Positions 12,401-22,607 of a stretch of 64,000 nucleotides of DNA are shown in pieces. The DNA is taken from NCBI GenBank assembly GCA_012064415.1, contig SSNU01000279.1:496001-560000 (forward strand), given 5' to 3'. The notes under the pieces were generated by a model. The model worked only from the letters and a program-made list of their open reading frames with translations. It did no database searches and was not told the DNA's origin. A program made the position numbers and the translations under genes. How positions within the stretch are numbered: the first letter of the stretch is position 1; every line of letters begins with the position of its first letter. The stretch is from Gyrodactylus bullatarudis (lineage: Eukaryota; Platyhelminthes; Monogenea; Gyrodactylidea; Gyrodactylidae).

Positions 12401-12672
12401 TTCTTGATAAATAAATTGAGAAATATGACAAAATTATAAATTCCCAGCTCTATATCAACTTGCTAGTTTACTGATAAGATAGTAATAATTTAAACATTCA
12501 GGTTGACTCTAACCAAGGGGAACCCTATGGACGAGAGGCTCCCGATGATGAATACGAGGGAGTTCTGTTTCCACAGGAGAAGGAAAATTCTCCTGTCACT
12601 GTCTCGGCCTACTTTCCAACTCAAATGCCTCACTCCTCAACATATGATGATCTCATCTACTCACAAGCTTAA
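480..12672 (+). CDS. Unrecognised multi-tyrosine-motif protein, possible phosphotyrosine docking adaptor
   Basis: I do not recognise this gene. Phase-consistent exons are 480-693, 749-1260, 1742-2029, 2640-2820, 7404-7775, 8282-8338, 11402-11481 and 12502-12672, giving 624 aa. The first intron (694-748) uses a GC donor (GCAAGT); the others are GT-AG. The N-terminus has adjacent cysteines then lysines (ICCAKKS), a possible palmitoylation anchor. No signal peptide, membrane helix or folded domain is evident. The protein is polar and low-complexity, with recurrent tyrosine motifs: LYSEPL twice, PYAVST, IYAVST, EYAVTS, QIYTKI, AYTEIP and a C-terminal YDDLIYSQA. In known adaptors such motifs, once phosphorylated, bind SH2 domains; here that role is inferred. 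The second-to-last junction can alternatively join the exon at 8481. The 4.6-kb and 3.1-kb introns carry transposons; the remaining intronic sequence (4751-5932, 7133-7403, 8690-9256, 10078-11401) holds no gene I can support. Confidence 0.6.
2317..2509 (+). repeat. Left arm of 193-bp inverted repeat
   Basis: This 193-bp stretch in the intron 2030-2639 is the reverse complement of 10651-10843, with almost no differences by eye. The arms lie in two introns of the same gene and bracket exons 2640-2820, 7404-7775, 8282-8338 and 8481-8689. Confidence 0.85.
2882..3826 (+). mobile_element. Internally deleted piggyBac-like transposon
   Basis: The element is bounded by TTAA at 2878-2881 and 3827-3830, the piggyBac target duplication. 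It has perfect 17-bp terminal inverted repeats beginning CCCTCGCATGG. A subterminal motif GGGGTCAAAAAGACCTC recurs near 2898, 3092 (inverted core) and 3773. Near the right end, about 3653-3712, one frame reads a short cysteine-rich tail with C-x2-C-x5-C-x2-H-x2-C-x-C-x3-C spacing and a stop, as found at the C-terminus of piggyBac transposases. The rest of the transposase is missing or broken by stops, so the copy is non-autonomous. It is about 945 bp and lies in an intron of the tyrosine-motif gene. Confidence 0.8.
3831..4750 (+). pseudogene. Degenerate mariner-family transposase
   Basis: A broken mariner transposase. The N-terminal helix region (to 3913) ends in a stop. A second frame from about 3916 carries the helix-turn-helix hallmark GRPST, the EKWI motif, NARP and YSPHLVPSDYHLF. 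The frame then shifts near 4630. The catalytic D,D34D triad is damaged: the first Asp before EKWI is Gly (IVTTGEKW, about 4225-4248) and the second, normally before NARP, is Lys. Only the third Asp (PSD) remains. It cannot encode an active enzyme. It starts immediately after the right TTAA of the neighbouring piggyBac-like element, so the two insertions abut. I could not define its terminal repeats. Confidence 0.85.
5933..6223 (+). repeat. Dispersed repeat, copy 1 (about 290 bp)
   Basis: This stretch, from CGCCAACTATTTTC to the CCCT at 6219-6223, reappears in the same orientation at 58998-59258 with scattered substitutions and small indels. No coding frame is seen in either copy. The family is unknown. 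Confidence 0.7.
6266..7132. mobile_element. MITE with ~170-bp inverted repeats and 9-bp duplication (Mutator-like)
   Basis: The element is 867 bp and starts and ends with GGGTTAATTAC / GTAATTAACCC. The terminal inverted repeats extend about 170-180 bp (6266-6446 and 6960-7132). It is flanked on both sides by the identical 9-mer TTATTTTAA (6257-6265 and 7133-7141). Long inverted repeats with a 9-bp target duplication are the pattern of Mutator-like elements. No transposase frame is present. The end sequence GGGTTA is shared with the SWIM-finger element at 32935-33860. Confidence 0.8.
8481..8689 (+). CDS. Alternative terminal exon of the tyrosine-motif gene
   Basis: A good acceptor (TTCTCAG at 8474-8480) opens a frame that is in phase with exon 8282-8338 and reads 69 codons to a stop at 8689. 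Used instead of exons 11402-11481 and 12502-12672, it gives a 610-aa product with a different tail. The tail also contains tyrosine motifs (EVYLCRSLY, NVYIEHH, TLYLQPTPYISL), in keeping with the rest of the protein. The YDDLIYSQA end would be lost. Whether both ends are made is not visible from DNA. Confidence 0.5.
9257..10077. mobile_element. Non-coding TIR element, copy A
   Basis: About 820 bp with inverted repeats of roughly 150 bp. The left end TATACCTTTTACAATTCATT mirrors the right end, and the arms share TTAATGCAATTCAT and TTTAAAATGTCATTATT blocks. TATA flanks both ends, which would fit TA-targeting. A second copy lies at 55799-56444. No open frame of note. Confidence 0.75.
10651..10843 (-). 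repeat. Right arm of 193-bp inverted repeat
   Basis: Reverse complement of 2317-2509 and of equal length. Just beyond it, the sequence from about 10847 (AAATACTTTTTTCAC, then CCCTCATTA) resembles about 60708-60770. The arm is therefore probably one end of a dispersed repeat family and not a one-off duplication. Confidence 0.85.
11782..12234. mobile_element. MITE-like inverted repeat element in last large intron
   Basis: Arms of about 120 bp: the left starts TTGGACGAAGTTTTGCAAAATTA, and the right ends in its near reverse complement. They share CGCCCATCG, CTTCAAGTATTTT and ATTCCAGAAG blocks in inverted order. The element is 453 bp, with no clear target duplication and no coding frame. It lies between exons 11402-11481 and 12502-12672. 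Confidence 0.7.
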
Positions 12673-14600
12673 CAGATTATACCCATTCACTAATTTTTCT
12701 TCATTCATATTACAAAAGTCAAATTAGCCGGCATTTTTAGCCAATAAGAATCGAGTATTGATTTTTCCTTTACAAAAATTATAATTATTCGCTTATAAAA
12801 TTAAAGCTCAATTTAACAAAGTCTTTCCTCATTTCTACAACATGTATCCCAATTCAGATCCCTTTTTCATTGTATATTAATTTTTTCATTTTATTTAATT
12901 CTTTGTCCACCTAAGCAGCTAATATTGAACTCGTTTGGCCAGCGATATCAAAGTGTTTTCTACAAAAGTGTATGCTTTTATCCCAATTATGTATTATTAG
13001 ATTGTCAACATTTTACTTGTACATTTATTTAAATTGAATTTTATTAAAGAACCAAATAGAACTTTTCTTTTTGAATAAAACTTGTTCTTCCTTGCGGTTA
13101 AAACCCTATCTAGAGAACGAAGAAAACTCACATTAGCTCAGCATGGGTAACAGCAAATTACTATTTTGGCGCATATATTCAGTATAGAACTCCTGTCAAA
13201 CATCTTGACCATAAAGGAAATAGCCCAGTACTATTCAAAGAGTCATTCTTCTTCAATGCACCATGTGTAAGGTTACAGAGCTAATTTGGAATTTTTAAAA
13301 TCGGCCAAATATTTTTAGATTCATGGTTTTTTCTTTAAACAACTTGTCGGCTCATCCTCATGTCAACTTTTATTTTTGTATATTGGACCCATAATCATAA
13401 CGATTTGCATGGTACAATACGAATGAAGTCTTACATCACTTTTAGAATTAAACATTAAAGTGAATGTTTGTATTGTTGAGCTCATAATAATGCAGGCCAA
13501 GATCAATTTATTCTCAAGTGTCAATTAATGAGTTTTTCATGTTCGGAAGAAAACAGGATTACATATCAATTCCTCTTACTACTACCCTTGAATTTCTCAT
13601 TAAAAAAGAAATTAGAGTTTAATCATTAAACCAGCATGATAACATCCATTCAACAAACTACTCTCTAACTAGAGTCTCTATGGGTTGTTTTTCTCTTCAA
13701 TTACAGGTCTAGTGTATAATTATATTATATTATAATATAATATTGATTATATTCTCTCATAAAGTGAAATCTACACTCTGGATGGATATTCTATATTTTG
13801 GTTACTACTGCACCTCCCAACGTGTACACTGTGTGGTAAGAATGAAAAAATATTTAATTGCTGTTTCCTTTGAAGCTGTTGTTCTACACCTATCAAATCG
13901 TTTTAAGTAACACGATTCTATTTGGCATTGTTTATAAATAACACTATTTTCCTGTATAATCAATGACAGCATTTCTCATCAGATTAAACTTATGATATTC
14001 TGAAGTTGCTGACTGAAAGTCATGCTAGGGTCAAGAACAAACGAAACTTATTTGGTGAATAAAGCTTTATATTCGTCGGTTCTCTTCGGACCAAACACTG
14101 ACTTGTTATATTCATATGAAAATTTAGAGAACGTTATAAAAGCTATCATTTATTCAACCGTTCGCGACCAATGAGAGGAGAGAAGTGTCTAAGCCCTCTC
14201 AATTTATTCATCATTTTTCGATGAAATATAAACGAAGTCTTTTGCTTGTTAGATAAGAGGAATGCTACTGTATTTCCACATGTCGACACACAGCAGTTCT
14301 ATGTTTAATTGGACCAAATACATTTCAAAAGAAACATATATATCAGATGAATCTCCATCGTTGTCAATGGTGACATGAAAATGATGGGGGAGGGGGTGGC
14401 AAGAGAACATTCATTGAAGTCTTATTTGCAGAAGAGAATTAAAGTGTTCCTTGTGTGAGGGGACATTGTACAATGTACATACATCCATCTCTAAGGAATT
14501 TAATTGATTCACTAACTAGTAAAGTTTACTCGTTGAGAATTGTTTTCAGTAAGGAGCTCGCAATAAATCTGCTAACAGAAACACTATAGTAGTCAAGTTA
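12673..14600. other. Intergenic region, no gene seen
   Basis: This is the space between the stop of the tyrosine-motif gene and the start of the EF-hand gene. An AATAAA at about 13074 could serve as a distant poly(A) signal. There is a 26-bp AT palindrome at about 13720-13745 and a G-rich run at about 14384-14399. An acceptor-like CAG precedes 14551, so a non-coding leader of the EF-hand gene may be spliced here. Confidence 0.4.
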
Positions 14601-17336
14601 ATGGATAGCGAATCGTCAGATCTTTTCGATAATATCTCCTTAATGGACGAAACAATTAGCAAGGAGATGATTCTGGTGAGTTTTTCATTTACTGAAATAA
14701 AGTTTTAATCAGGACTGAATAATATGTAGAAAGAATGAACCTTGATCTAATGAAGAAGAGGCTGTTGACTCTTTCAAAGAGTCTGTAAGAGGCTTTGAAC
14801 TTTATATGTTAATATTACAGTATTTCGATGAAAGAAAAAGAATTTTGAAAGCTTGTTTTTCAAGAAAGTTGAGTTATAGGGCCATATAAAATCAGTGATG
14901 TAAGTTTTGTCTGAGATAGACTATCAAAAGTTCCAAAACTTCAAAAAGAGACGAATGAATTTTTAGCGTAGTATTTTTCTTAAATCTATCTAAAAGACCC
15001 ATCATTCGACGCAGAATTTTATATTTTCTCGTTTCATCTTAGAACAATTTAATCAACTTCAATTACTTTTGCAAAAATCCAATTTAAAAAAATGGTTTTC
15101 CAAAAATTCGTTTCCCCTCATCATCTCTGAAACTGATCAGGGATTACTTAATAGATGTTTATATTTAAATCTGGCACATTTTTATTTTCACTAAATGATT
15201 AACATTTTAAATGAATAGAACGAGTTTAATATAACTGAAAAGAAGTACAACGAACTAAAGGAAATCTTCAACATTTTCGATGCCGACGGTAATGGGTCGA
15301 TAAGCTATTCTGAATTGGGAAAAATACTCAAGACTATCAATAATGACATCAATAATGGAATGATCAAGGTTATCCTCAATAAAGCAGATATCAATGGTCA
15401 GTTTATAATTATGATGTACATAAACTATTGTTCTATTGTTCTGTACTAGAGTAGGCCTAATTTTGCAAATTTTCCTAGCCTAAATCTCATTTTAAAGATG
15501 ATCGATAACCAAGGATTTTTTCCTATAGAACCATACTTTTTCGAGAGTGTTCTGATATACAAAATCTCGATTGAAAAGGACAATTTTTGAACACACACCA
15601 AGATTTTTCAATGAATTTTACAAAGAGAAAGGACAAATTATAATTTTTGAACAGATTATGCAACATTTTTGAATAAAATTAGGGTTTATAGAGAAAATTA
15701 AGTCTTTTTTCACATGTTGAAAGGAATTTCAAGAAAATTAGGTTAATTTTGATAATTTTAGGATGAAAGTGGGAATTTTCATTTTGATCTTCAAAAATGT
15801 GTTTTCTCAGTTAAAAAATCAATTTTTACCCTATTCTGTACCCTTTTTCAATTCCAAATTTGAGCTTTGAGCATATGGAACAGTAAACTAAACTTCTTTA
15901 CTTGCGATTGGTTTATTTAATCATGGAAAATGTGAATTTGATTAAAAAAAGGAGACTTTAATCACTGATAAATTAGCGACAGGATTGTCAATGTGAACTG
16001 AACTCGGATCCCCCTAATTTATTAATTAATGAGTAGTAAGAATGGTCTGAAAATGGTAAGTAGACTTTTGGACGAAAATTGTCTGTTTCCCATTTTGATT
16101 CCCTTGTCCAGAAAAATAATTTTTGATTCCTCTCACAGTGTGAGACTCACACCCTAAGATCATCAAAAATATTGAGCACAAAGTTTAAAAAATTGTGAAG
16201 GTGTGTCTTTGAAACAGTTTTCAAAAATTTCCGAGGCCTAGATGTAAAAAAGAGATTTTTGTAAAAACTATAATCATTTCTCAAATTCATTGTATTTGAA
16301 AATAATTGTAGCTTGTATTGTGATTCAGGTGACGGTACAATGGAGTTTAAAGAGTTTGTCCAACTTCTCTATGAGAACAATGTTTTGGATTACATCGAGG
16401 ACACGACCAGAGCAACCTTTAATATTTTCGACGAGGTTAGTTTCATCTAGCTTATAATAATAATTATGATAATTAAGGATCACGATGGATTCATAACGCA
16501 AAAGGAACTGTATGAAATCAGCAAGAGGCTCGGACTAAATTATACAGGTATATATTTACACATCTTATAAATGATAATGATAGTAAAAATTCAGGAGTTA
16601 TAGTATTTTTTGTCAAAAATTCCGAAATAGGGCAGTCAATTTTTCAACTATAACTCGAACTCTCAAGAAAGGGCAATCATTTCCAAGCAAAAGGAAACTC
16701 CCAACAGAGGGCTTATTAGTAGAGTGGGTGCCTAATTTTAAATTATGGAAAATAAAAAAAATCACTCGAGTTCTGGTACCAATTTAGACACCTAATTAAG
16801 GAAAATACAAGTTAGATTTTTGTCATGCGCGCCTGAAAGCTTTTACAGATTTTTTACCTTGAAGCATCACATGGCCATTTGAAAGTAGGTTGATTTTAAA
16901 ATTTAATAGTGTCAAAATTAGGCTCATAAATATGTTTTTATTCTCTCAAGTGTTGCAAGAGCCATCGTTATATTACTTTGAATTATAAGTTATTACTAAT
17001 AAGAGAGATAATATGGAGATAAGCTTAGGTTTTTCCGGTTCATAGTAGTTTGATCCTACTTTTCTATCTTCAGTCAAAGATAAAAATCGGAAATTAAAAT
17101 CACCTACCTCTAGTATATGTGGTTCTTATGAAAAATAATAGAGTACCCTATTTCGGAACGGTAGCAGTACATTTGAAATCATGAAATATTAATAGAGCAC
17201 TTTATATCTAGCTACGCAGATTGCAAGGATGTTCTCAGAGGCTGATGTTGACAATGATGGAAAGGTTACATTTCAAGGTATAATTTGCATATTTTTTAAA
17301 TTTATTAAAGAATTCGAAACCATGTTGAAGGATTGA
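14601..17336 (+). CDS. Calmodulin-like protein with four EF-hands
   Basis: Six phase-consistent exons (14601-14675, 15219-15396, 16329-16435, 16478-16547, 17212-17277, 17311-17336) encode 173 aa. Four canonical 12-residue calcium loops lie at residues 46-57 (DADGNGSISYSE), 82-93 (DINGDGTMEFKE), 119-130 (DEDHDGFITQKE) and 155-166 (DVDNDGKVTFQE). Each has the acidic residues at positions 1, 3, 5 and 12 and Gly at 6, so all should bind calcium. Compared with calmodulin (about 149 aa) it has a roughly 25-residue acidic N-terminal extension. The last exon has only eight coding codons and follows a 33-nt intron; the preceding small intron is 42 nt. AATAAA occurs about 33 nt after the stop. It could be a calmodulin-like or troponin-C-like sensor; its partner is unknown. 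It converges on IARS. Confidence 0.8.
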
Positions 17337-17491
17337 TGAAAAGGGAATTCAAACGAAAAACTTTGTGTAATAAAATGTTTAAAAGTTTCTATTTTAAAGT
17401 TCGTAGTGAAAAGGATTTCTTGAATAAAGACAATTTTTCATTTTTCACATTGAATTTTTACATTAGTACGTGAGTGTGTGAAGAAGTCCTT

Positions 17492-20400
17492 TTACATTGC
17501 ATAGATTTGTTGGCCAATAAAATCATCAAAACGGCAATTGGAATCCTCAAGAGCCGGTTCTTTCATAGAGGGATTCTTGTAGAGTTTCAGGGCAGAGGAA
17601 TGAGCCCAACCAGTTAAAGAACGAACTTGACATAGGAGATCAGAGAAGCAGAATAGTTTTCTAATTCCGTCCTTGGAGCAGATTCTAATGTGAAACTTTT
17701 CTCCGTCCATGGACATGTCTGCTGAGCAGAGATGAATGACACAAATTTGGCCATTTTGCATTTCAGGTTTTGTACCTGATCCGGTTGGTTTACTGATTGA
17801 TGGCACTTTTGAGTTGATGACGGGTTTGAAATTATGACTACCACTTCTCTTGTAAATAACTACGTCCAGTGTGTCAGGAGTGATCTAAAAATTCAATTTA
17901 AATTTATGTGTGAATATCATCAATTTCTAAATACACGCTGATTATTAATCTACAGTTATTTTAACAAAATTATTTTTCAACTTACCACATTCTCTTCTGA
18001 GATGATGACTTTGGAATCTGAAGAGAATTTTGAGAGATTTTCTTTGATTGCAGAATCTTTCGAGGTTGACTTGGCATCAATGAAAATTATTGGTTGTTTA
18101 ACTGTGGAATAGATGAGACTTTCCCAGTTCTTTAGAGCAATCTCGATTGCCTTGGAATCGGAGACAATAAAGATGAGGATATCTTCCTCGGGAACCAGAT
18201 TGGCTTTCTTTCTAGCTCGTTGGATGCGATTAGTTATTTCACGAGCGATTCTTTCTTCGTCCAAGGCATCAGAGACTTCAGTATTGAATAGAACCAGAGT
18301 CCCTTGAGAATCACTGGTCCCTTCATATCTAAATAAATAAATTTATCATGAAGCAAATTTGAAATTCTCAAAAAAGGATAAGATTTACTTGTTTAGCGTT
18401 TCAACGGGTGGTTCCTTGCCGGATGGTTTGGCATTTTTCTTTTTATTTTGGTCAACTGTATTCGATTTCTCACCAATGGAAAAGACAACATCTAAATCTT
18501 CTTTGGTTAGCTCACAGCCAGCAATGGTAATTTTACCAGTCTAGTGAGAATAAAAAATTTCTTATTTGTCAATTGATTGATCATACGAACGAATGTATGT
18601 GAATATTAGAAAGAAAGTCTCATTTTTCTGGCCTTAACCTCTTTGAACTCATAAGAAAATAGTTGATTAAGAGGTCGTATAATCTCATTTTGAAGATTGT
18701 CAAAAACTAAGCATGTGTTTTTAAAAATCATGAAATGACAATTTTTGAACAAGCGTCAAGATTTTTCAATGAGTTACGAAGAATGACCGAGTCAAGAGTC
18801 TTTTTCATGTATTGAGAGAAACTTCTGGAAAATTAGAAGAATTTTAATGATTTCAGAACATGAAAGATTTTATTCTCAAAAATATATTTTACTCGGTTTA
18901 AACTTGAACACATTGATTAAAGCATGGGGGCAAATAGAATTTTGTACTATAACCTAGTAAATATTTAACAAATAATTTCTTATTCAGGACAGATTTAAAA
19001 TCGAGTAAAGGGCTAGTTAAAATGAGGGAATTTAGGATTTTTGTTCAATTGACACTAACCACTAGGGACTTACAGATAGGAAATTTTCCAAATCCTTGAT
19101 TGGGACATTTTTACTCTGCATAACAACGTTCTTGTAGTCCTTCTTTAATCTCTGGCCAAGAATGGCGTGATTCAAGTTAACCTTGAGACTAACCCCGTAC
19201 TTTTCCTTGTCACTAGTCACAATCATGTTGTGCACATTTAATTCTTCGACAATGTAATTTTGCATACTCTTGACCTCTTCGTGGACTTTGGGATCATTGT
19301 GGATGATGATGAATTCGGAGAGAGGTGTTTTCAACGGCAGTTTACATTGGGTTCTGACAATACGGCCCAATTCAACAACAGTCTGCATCCAAGAGACTTT
19401 ACTCTCAATATCTTTATCGATGAGCATTGTATCGATTTTGTTATTGACAATGTAGTGTATTGAGTCTGGCTGATAGGTCTTTGGATTATATCCGATTATA
19501 TTGGCTATATTTTTCATTGGTTATAAATTTATTATTACTAAATCAATTTTCAAATAGATTTTTCATTTACCATTTTTTGTTTGGTCAGAAAAGTCGAGAT
19601 ATTTCCTCATGTTCTGATAGATGAACTCGGTGAAGAATGGGGTGAATGGAGTCATCATACAGACCATTTGATGGAGGACTTTGGTCAGGGTGTTCATTGC
19701 CTCAAGCTGGTCGTTTTCATCTTCATTGGCGTCGCCCTTGAGTCGTTTCCTGTTCATTCTTATATACCAGTTGACGAGATGATCAATGAATTTGACCAGT
19801 CTTGGCACAACCGTGTACAATCTGTAGTCTGGAGAGAAATTGATTTTACGTTTATTTGAATACAAAAAAAATTTGATGCTCACGTTTAAGTTCCTCTAAG
19901 ACGAACTGATTCAAGGACTGAGTGAAAGACAAAATCCATTTATCCATGTAGTTGCTAGTAGTGACAATTGAGCTCTGTGGATTAAATGAGAAAACTTTCT
20001 TGGTCCTTTCCTCGTATGGTTTAATAGAAGACTAAATAAAATACAGGGATTATTCAAATAACAGAATAGGATGAGAAATTGGTGGAAAGACTTGCCTCGA
20101 TAAGGAAACGCAAGGCATTATACCAGGGAAGGAATACATCCTTGACGACATCATGAACACCAGATTCGACAAATCGTAAATTTTGTCCCCTAACAACTGG
20201 AGAGTTTACCAGATAGAGACGAAGAGCATCGGCACTATGCTTCTCAACAACCTCGAGGGGGTCAGGATAATTCTTGAGACGTTTACTCATTTTATTCCCA
20301 TCACTAACAAAAGAAAAGAATTTTTTATTTACGGATTTATCACTTGATTAAAGTTTGTGGCCCCACTACCACTCGTCTAATCTATCAAGCTTGTGTCAAG

Positions 20401-22335
20401 TTATTTTGACAAGAGAGTGATTGAACTCACGAAGCGAGGACAATTCCATTTACAATCAGGTTCTTGAATGGCGGTGCATTAAACAGGGCAGTGGAGAGAA
20501 CCAGGAGTGTGTAAAACCATCCTCGGGTCTGATCTATGCCTTCGGCGATGAAATCAGCAGGAAATTTCTCAGAGAACGAATCCTTATTCTCGAATGGATA
20601 ATGGGATTGTGCATAAGGCATTGAACCTGATTCGAACCAGCAATCAAACACTTCAGGAATACGTTTCAGTACACCTCGGCCAGTCTTTGAGGGTATGGTT
20701 ATCTTGTCAACACTATGCAATAGGTTTTGTAATAAATTTGGTATTTTTTGTTTCTTCAAACTTACTGTTCCTTGTGGAGATCTTCGATTTTGACACCGCT
20801 CAACTCCTCCAACTCTTCAATAGATCCTATGCAGACGACCTCTTCCAGGTCATCACTGACCCATAAGGGGATAGGTGTACCCCAGAATCTATTTCTACTA
20901 ATGGCCCAATCTCTGGCATCACGAAGCCAATTGGCAAACCTCTTCTCCTGTACAAAGTCTGGGACCCAATAGGATTTGGAATTGTTGACTAATAGTTTGT
21001 CTACTAAACTCTCGACCCTCATAAACCATGTTGGAACGGCTTTGTAGATCAGAGGAGTGTCTGATCTCCAACAGAATGGGTAATTATGGTTTATTGTGGA
21101 TTTATTGAAGAGACGATTCATGTTCTTAATTTTTACACAAATTTCTTTGTCTGCTTCCTTAACGTATTGGCCAACAAAGTCTGGTACTTCCTCAGTGAAT
21201 CGACCCGATGCATCAACAGGACAGATTATCTTTTGATCCTTTGTAATCACTCCGTTGGCTAAGCATACACGATTATCATCCTACAGTAGAAATAGAAACA
21301 GATTTTATGTTTTAATTTTAGATATTTGCATCATATTTGACTTACTTCTCCAAAGTATGGAGCTTGGTGGACAACACCAGTACCAGCATCTTCAGTAACA
21401 TATTCATCGCATAAAACTCTAAAGGCAGTTTTTACATCCTTGAAATAATCAAACATTGGCTTGTACTTTTTGTCTTTGAGAGTTGAGCCCTTGAACTTGT
21501 CCAAAATCTCAATATTTTCCATGCTCTTGTATAACAATGGTAATCTTTTTTCCATAACAATGTACTTTTTATTTTTGGTTTTATCATTTATCTTTACATA
21601 TTCCTTATTAGGATGAACACAAAGAGCAAGATTACTAGGCAAGGTCCATGGGGTAGTGGTCCAAGCAAGAAATGCAATTGAATCATCTTCCAAAAGAGGA
21701 AATTCAACAACTACAGCTGGATCTTGGACATCCTTGTAATTTTGACCAGCTTCAAAGTTGGACAATGGGGTAGAACAGGCTGTGGAGAAGGGCATAACTT
21801 TTATTCCTCGATAAATAAGAGATTTATCGAATATCTGCTTGAAAACCCACCAGACACTTTCCATAAACCAGGGGTACATAGTTCTGTAATCATCATCAAA
21901 ATCAATCCATCTCCCGATTCTTGTAACTATATGTTGCCATTGACTACTATATCGCATAACAATCTCTCGACAGTGATTATTATAAACATCAATGCCCATT
22001 TTTTCAACATCTTTAGGTCCGGAGATTTTCAACATTTTATCAATTTCATACTCTACAGGGAGGCCATGGCAATCCCAGCCAAATCTTCGTTCAACGTGAT
22101 GGCCTGTTTGATGAGCATGTCTCGTGACAATATCCTTGATTGTTCCAGCTAGTATATGACCATAATGAGGTAGACCAGTTGCGAATGGAGGTCCATCATA
22201 AAATGTAAAAGGTTTCTTATTAGAAGATTGTTTTAGAGAAGTTTCGAATGCTTTTATTTCTTTCCAATACTCTAAAACACGTTTTTCCTCAGCAGGAAAG
22301 TCTATACTTGGGGGTAAATTTTCAGCACGAATCAT
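17492..22335 (-). CDS. IARS1: Cytosolic isoleucyl-tRNA synthetase
   Basis: Class I synthetase that charges tRNA-Ile and edits valine. Ten exons join in phase: 22335-21346, 21280-20766, 20712-20431, 20303-20096, 20031-19884, 19828-19571, 19504-19074, 18540-18389, 18328-17986 and 17884-17492. The product is 1239 aa, close to the roughly 1260 aa of animal cytosolic enzymes. The HIGH-type motif reads HYGH at residues 57-60 within [14 protein letters not shown]. The KMSKR motif is intact at 600-604. Editing-domain signatures ([24 protein letters not shown]) and the anticodon-binding region are present. The C-terminal extension typical of eukaryotic cytosolic IleRS is also kept, with VPEED and TPDTLDV-like segments. 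I chose the ATG at 22335 because upstream in-frame residues (from 22359) do not resemble the family. Intron 20095-20032 has a GC donor (GCAAGT). The gene is divergent from MTA. Confidence 0.92.
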
Positions 22336-22607
22336 AATTTTATAATTAAACCTTGACAAAACAAATTCATCTTTTTATTATGAAGTTCGAATGAGTTATC
22401 TTTATTGAGTTAATTCAACAACATTTAATTCTTGTCTCAAGAGTTCTTAATACCACTATATAAATTGTTAATATTACCATTTGTAGGTTTAAACTTGATT
22501 AAAAAGCAAAAATGATTAATATTCATTGATAATTTGTTCATCATAGGTTTTCTACAAGTAAAAAGACTCAAAATTGATCCTATTACTAAATTGTAAAGAC
22601 AACTCAA
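22336..22607. promoter_or_regulatory. Head-to-head spacer between IARS1 and MTA
   Basis: 272 bp separate the two divergent start codons. The sequence is AT-rich with no assignable TATA box. A shared promoter is inferred from spacing only. Confidence 0.4.

Noticed and set aside
17467..17504. Alternative last EF-hand exon that would overlap the IARS1 stop codon by 13 bp
   Set aside because: It is in phase but breaks the fourth EF-hand (position 12 Glu lost). The exon at 17311-17336 completes the loop as QEFETMLKD and is clearly better.
21724..22152. 142-codon plus-strand frame opposite IARS1 exon 1
   Set aside because: Antisense shadow of highly conserved IARS1 coding sequence.
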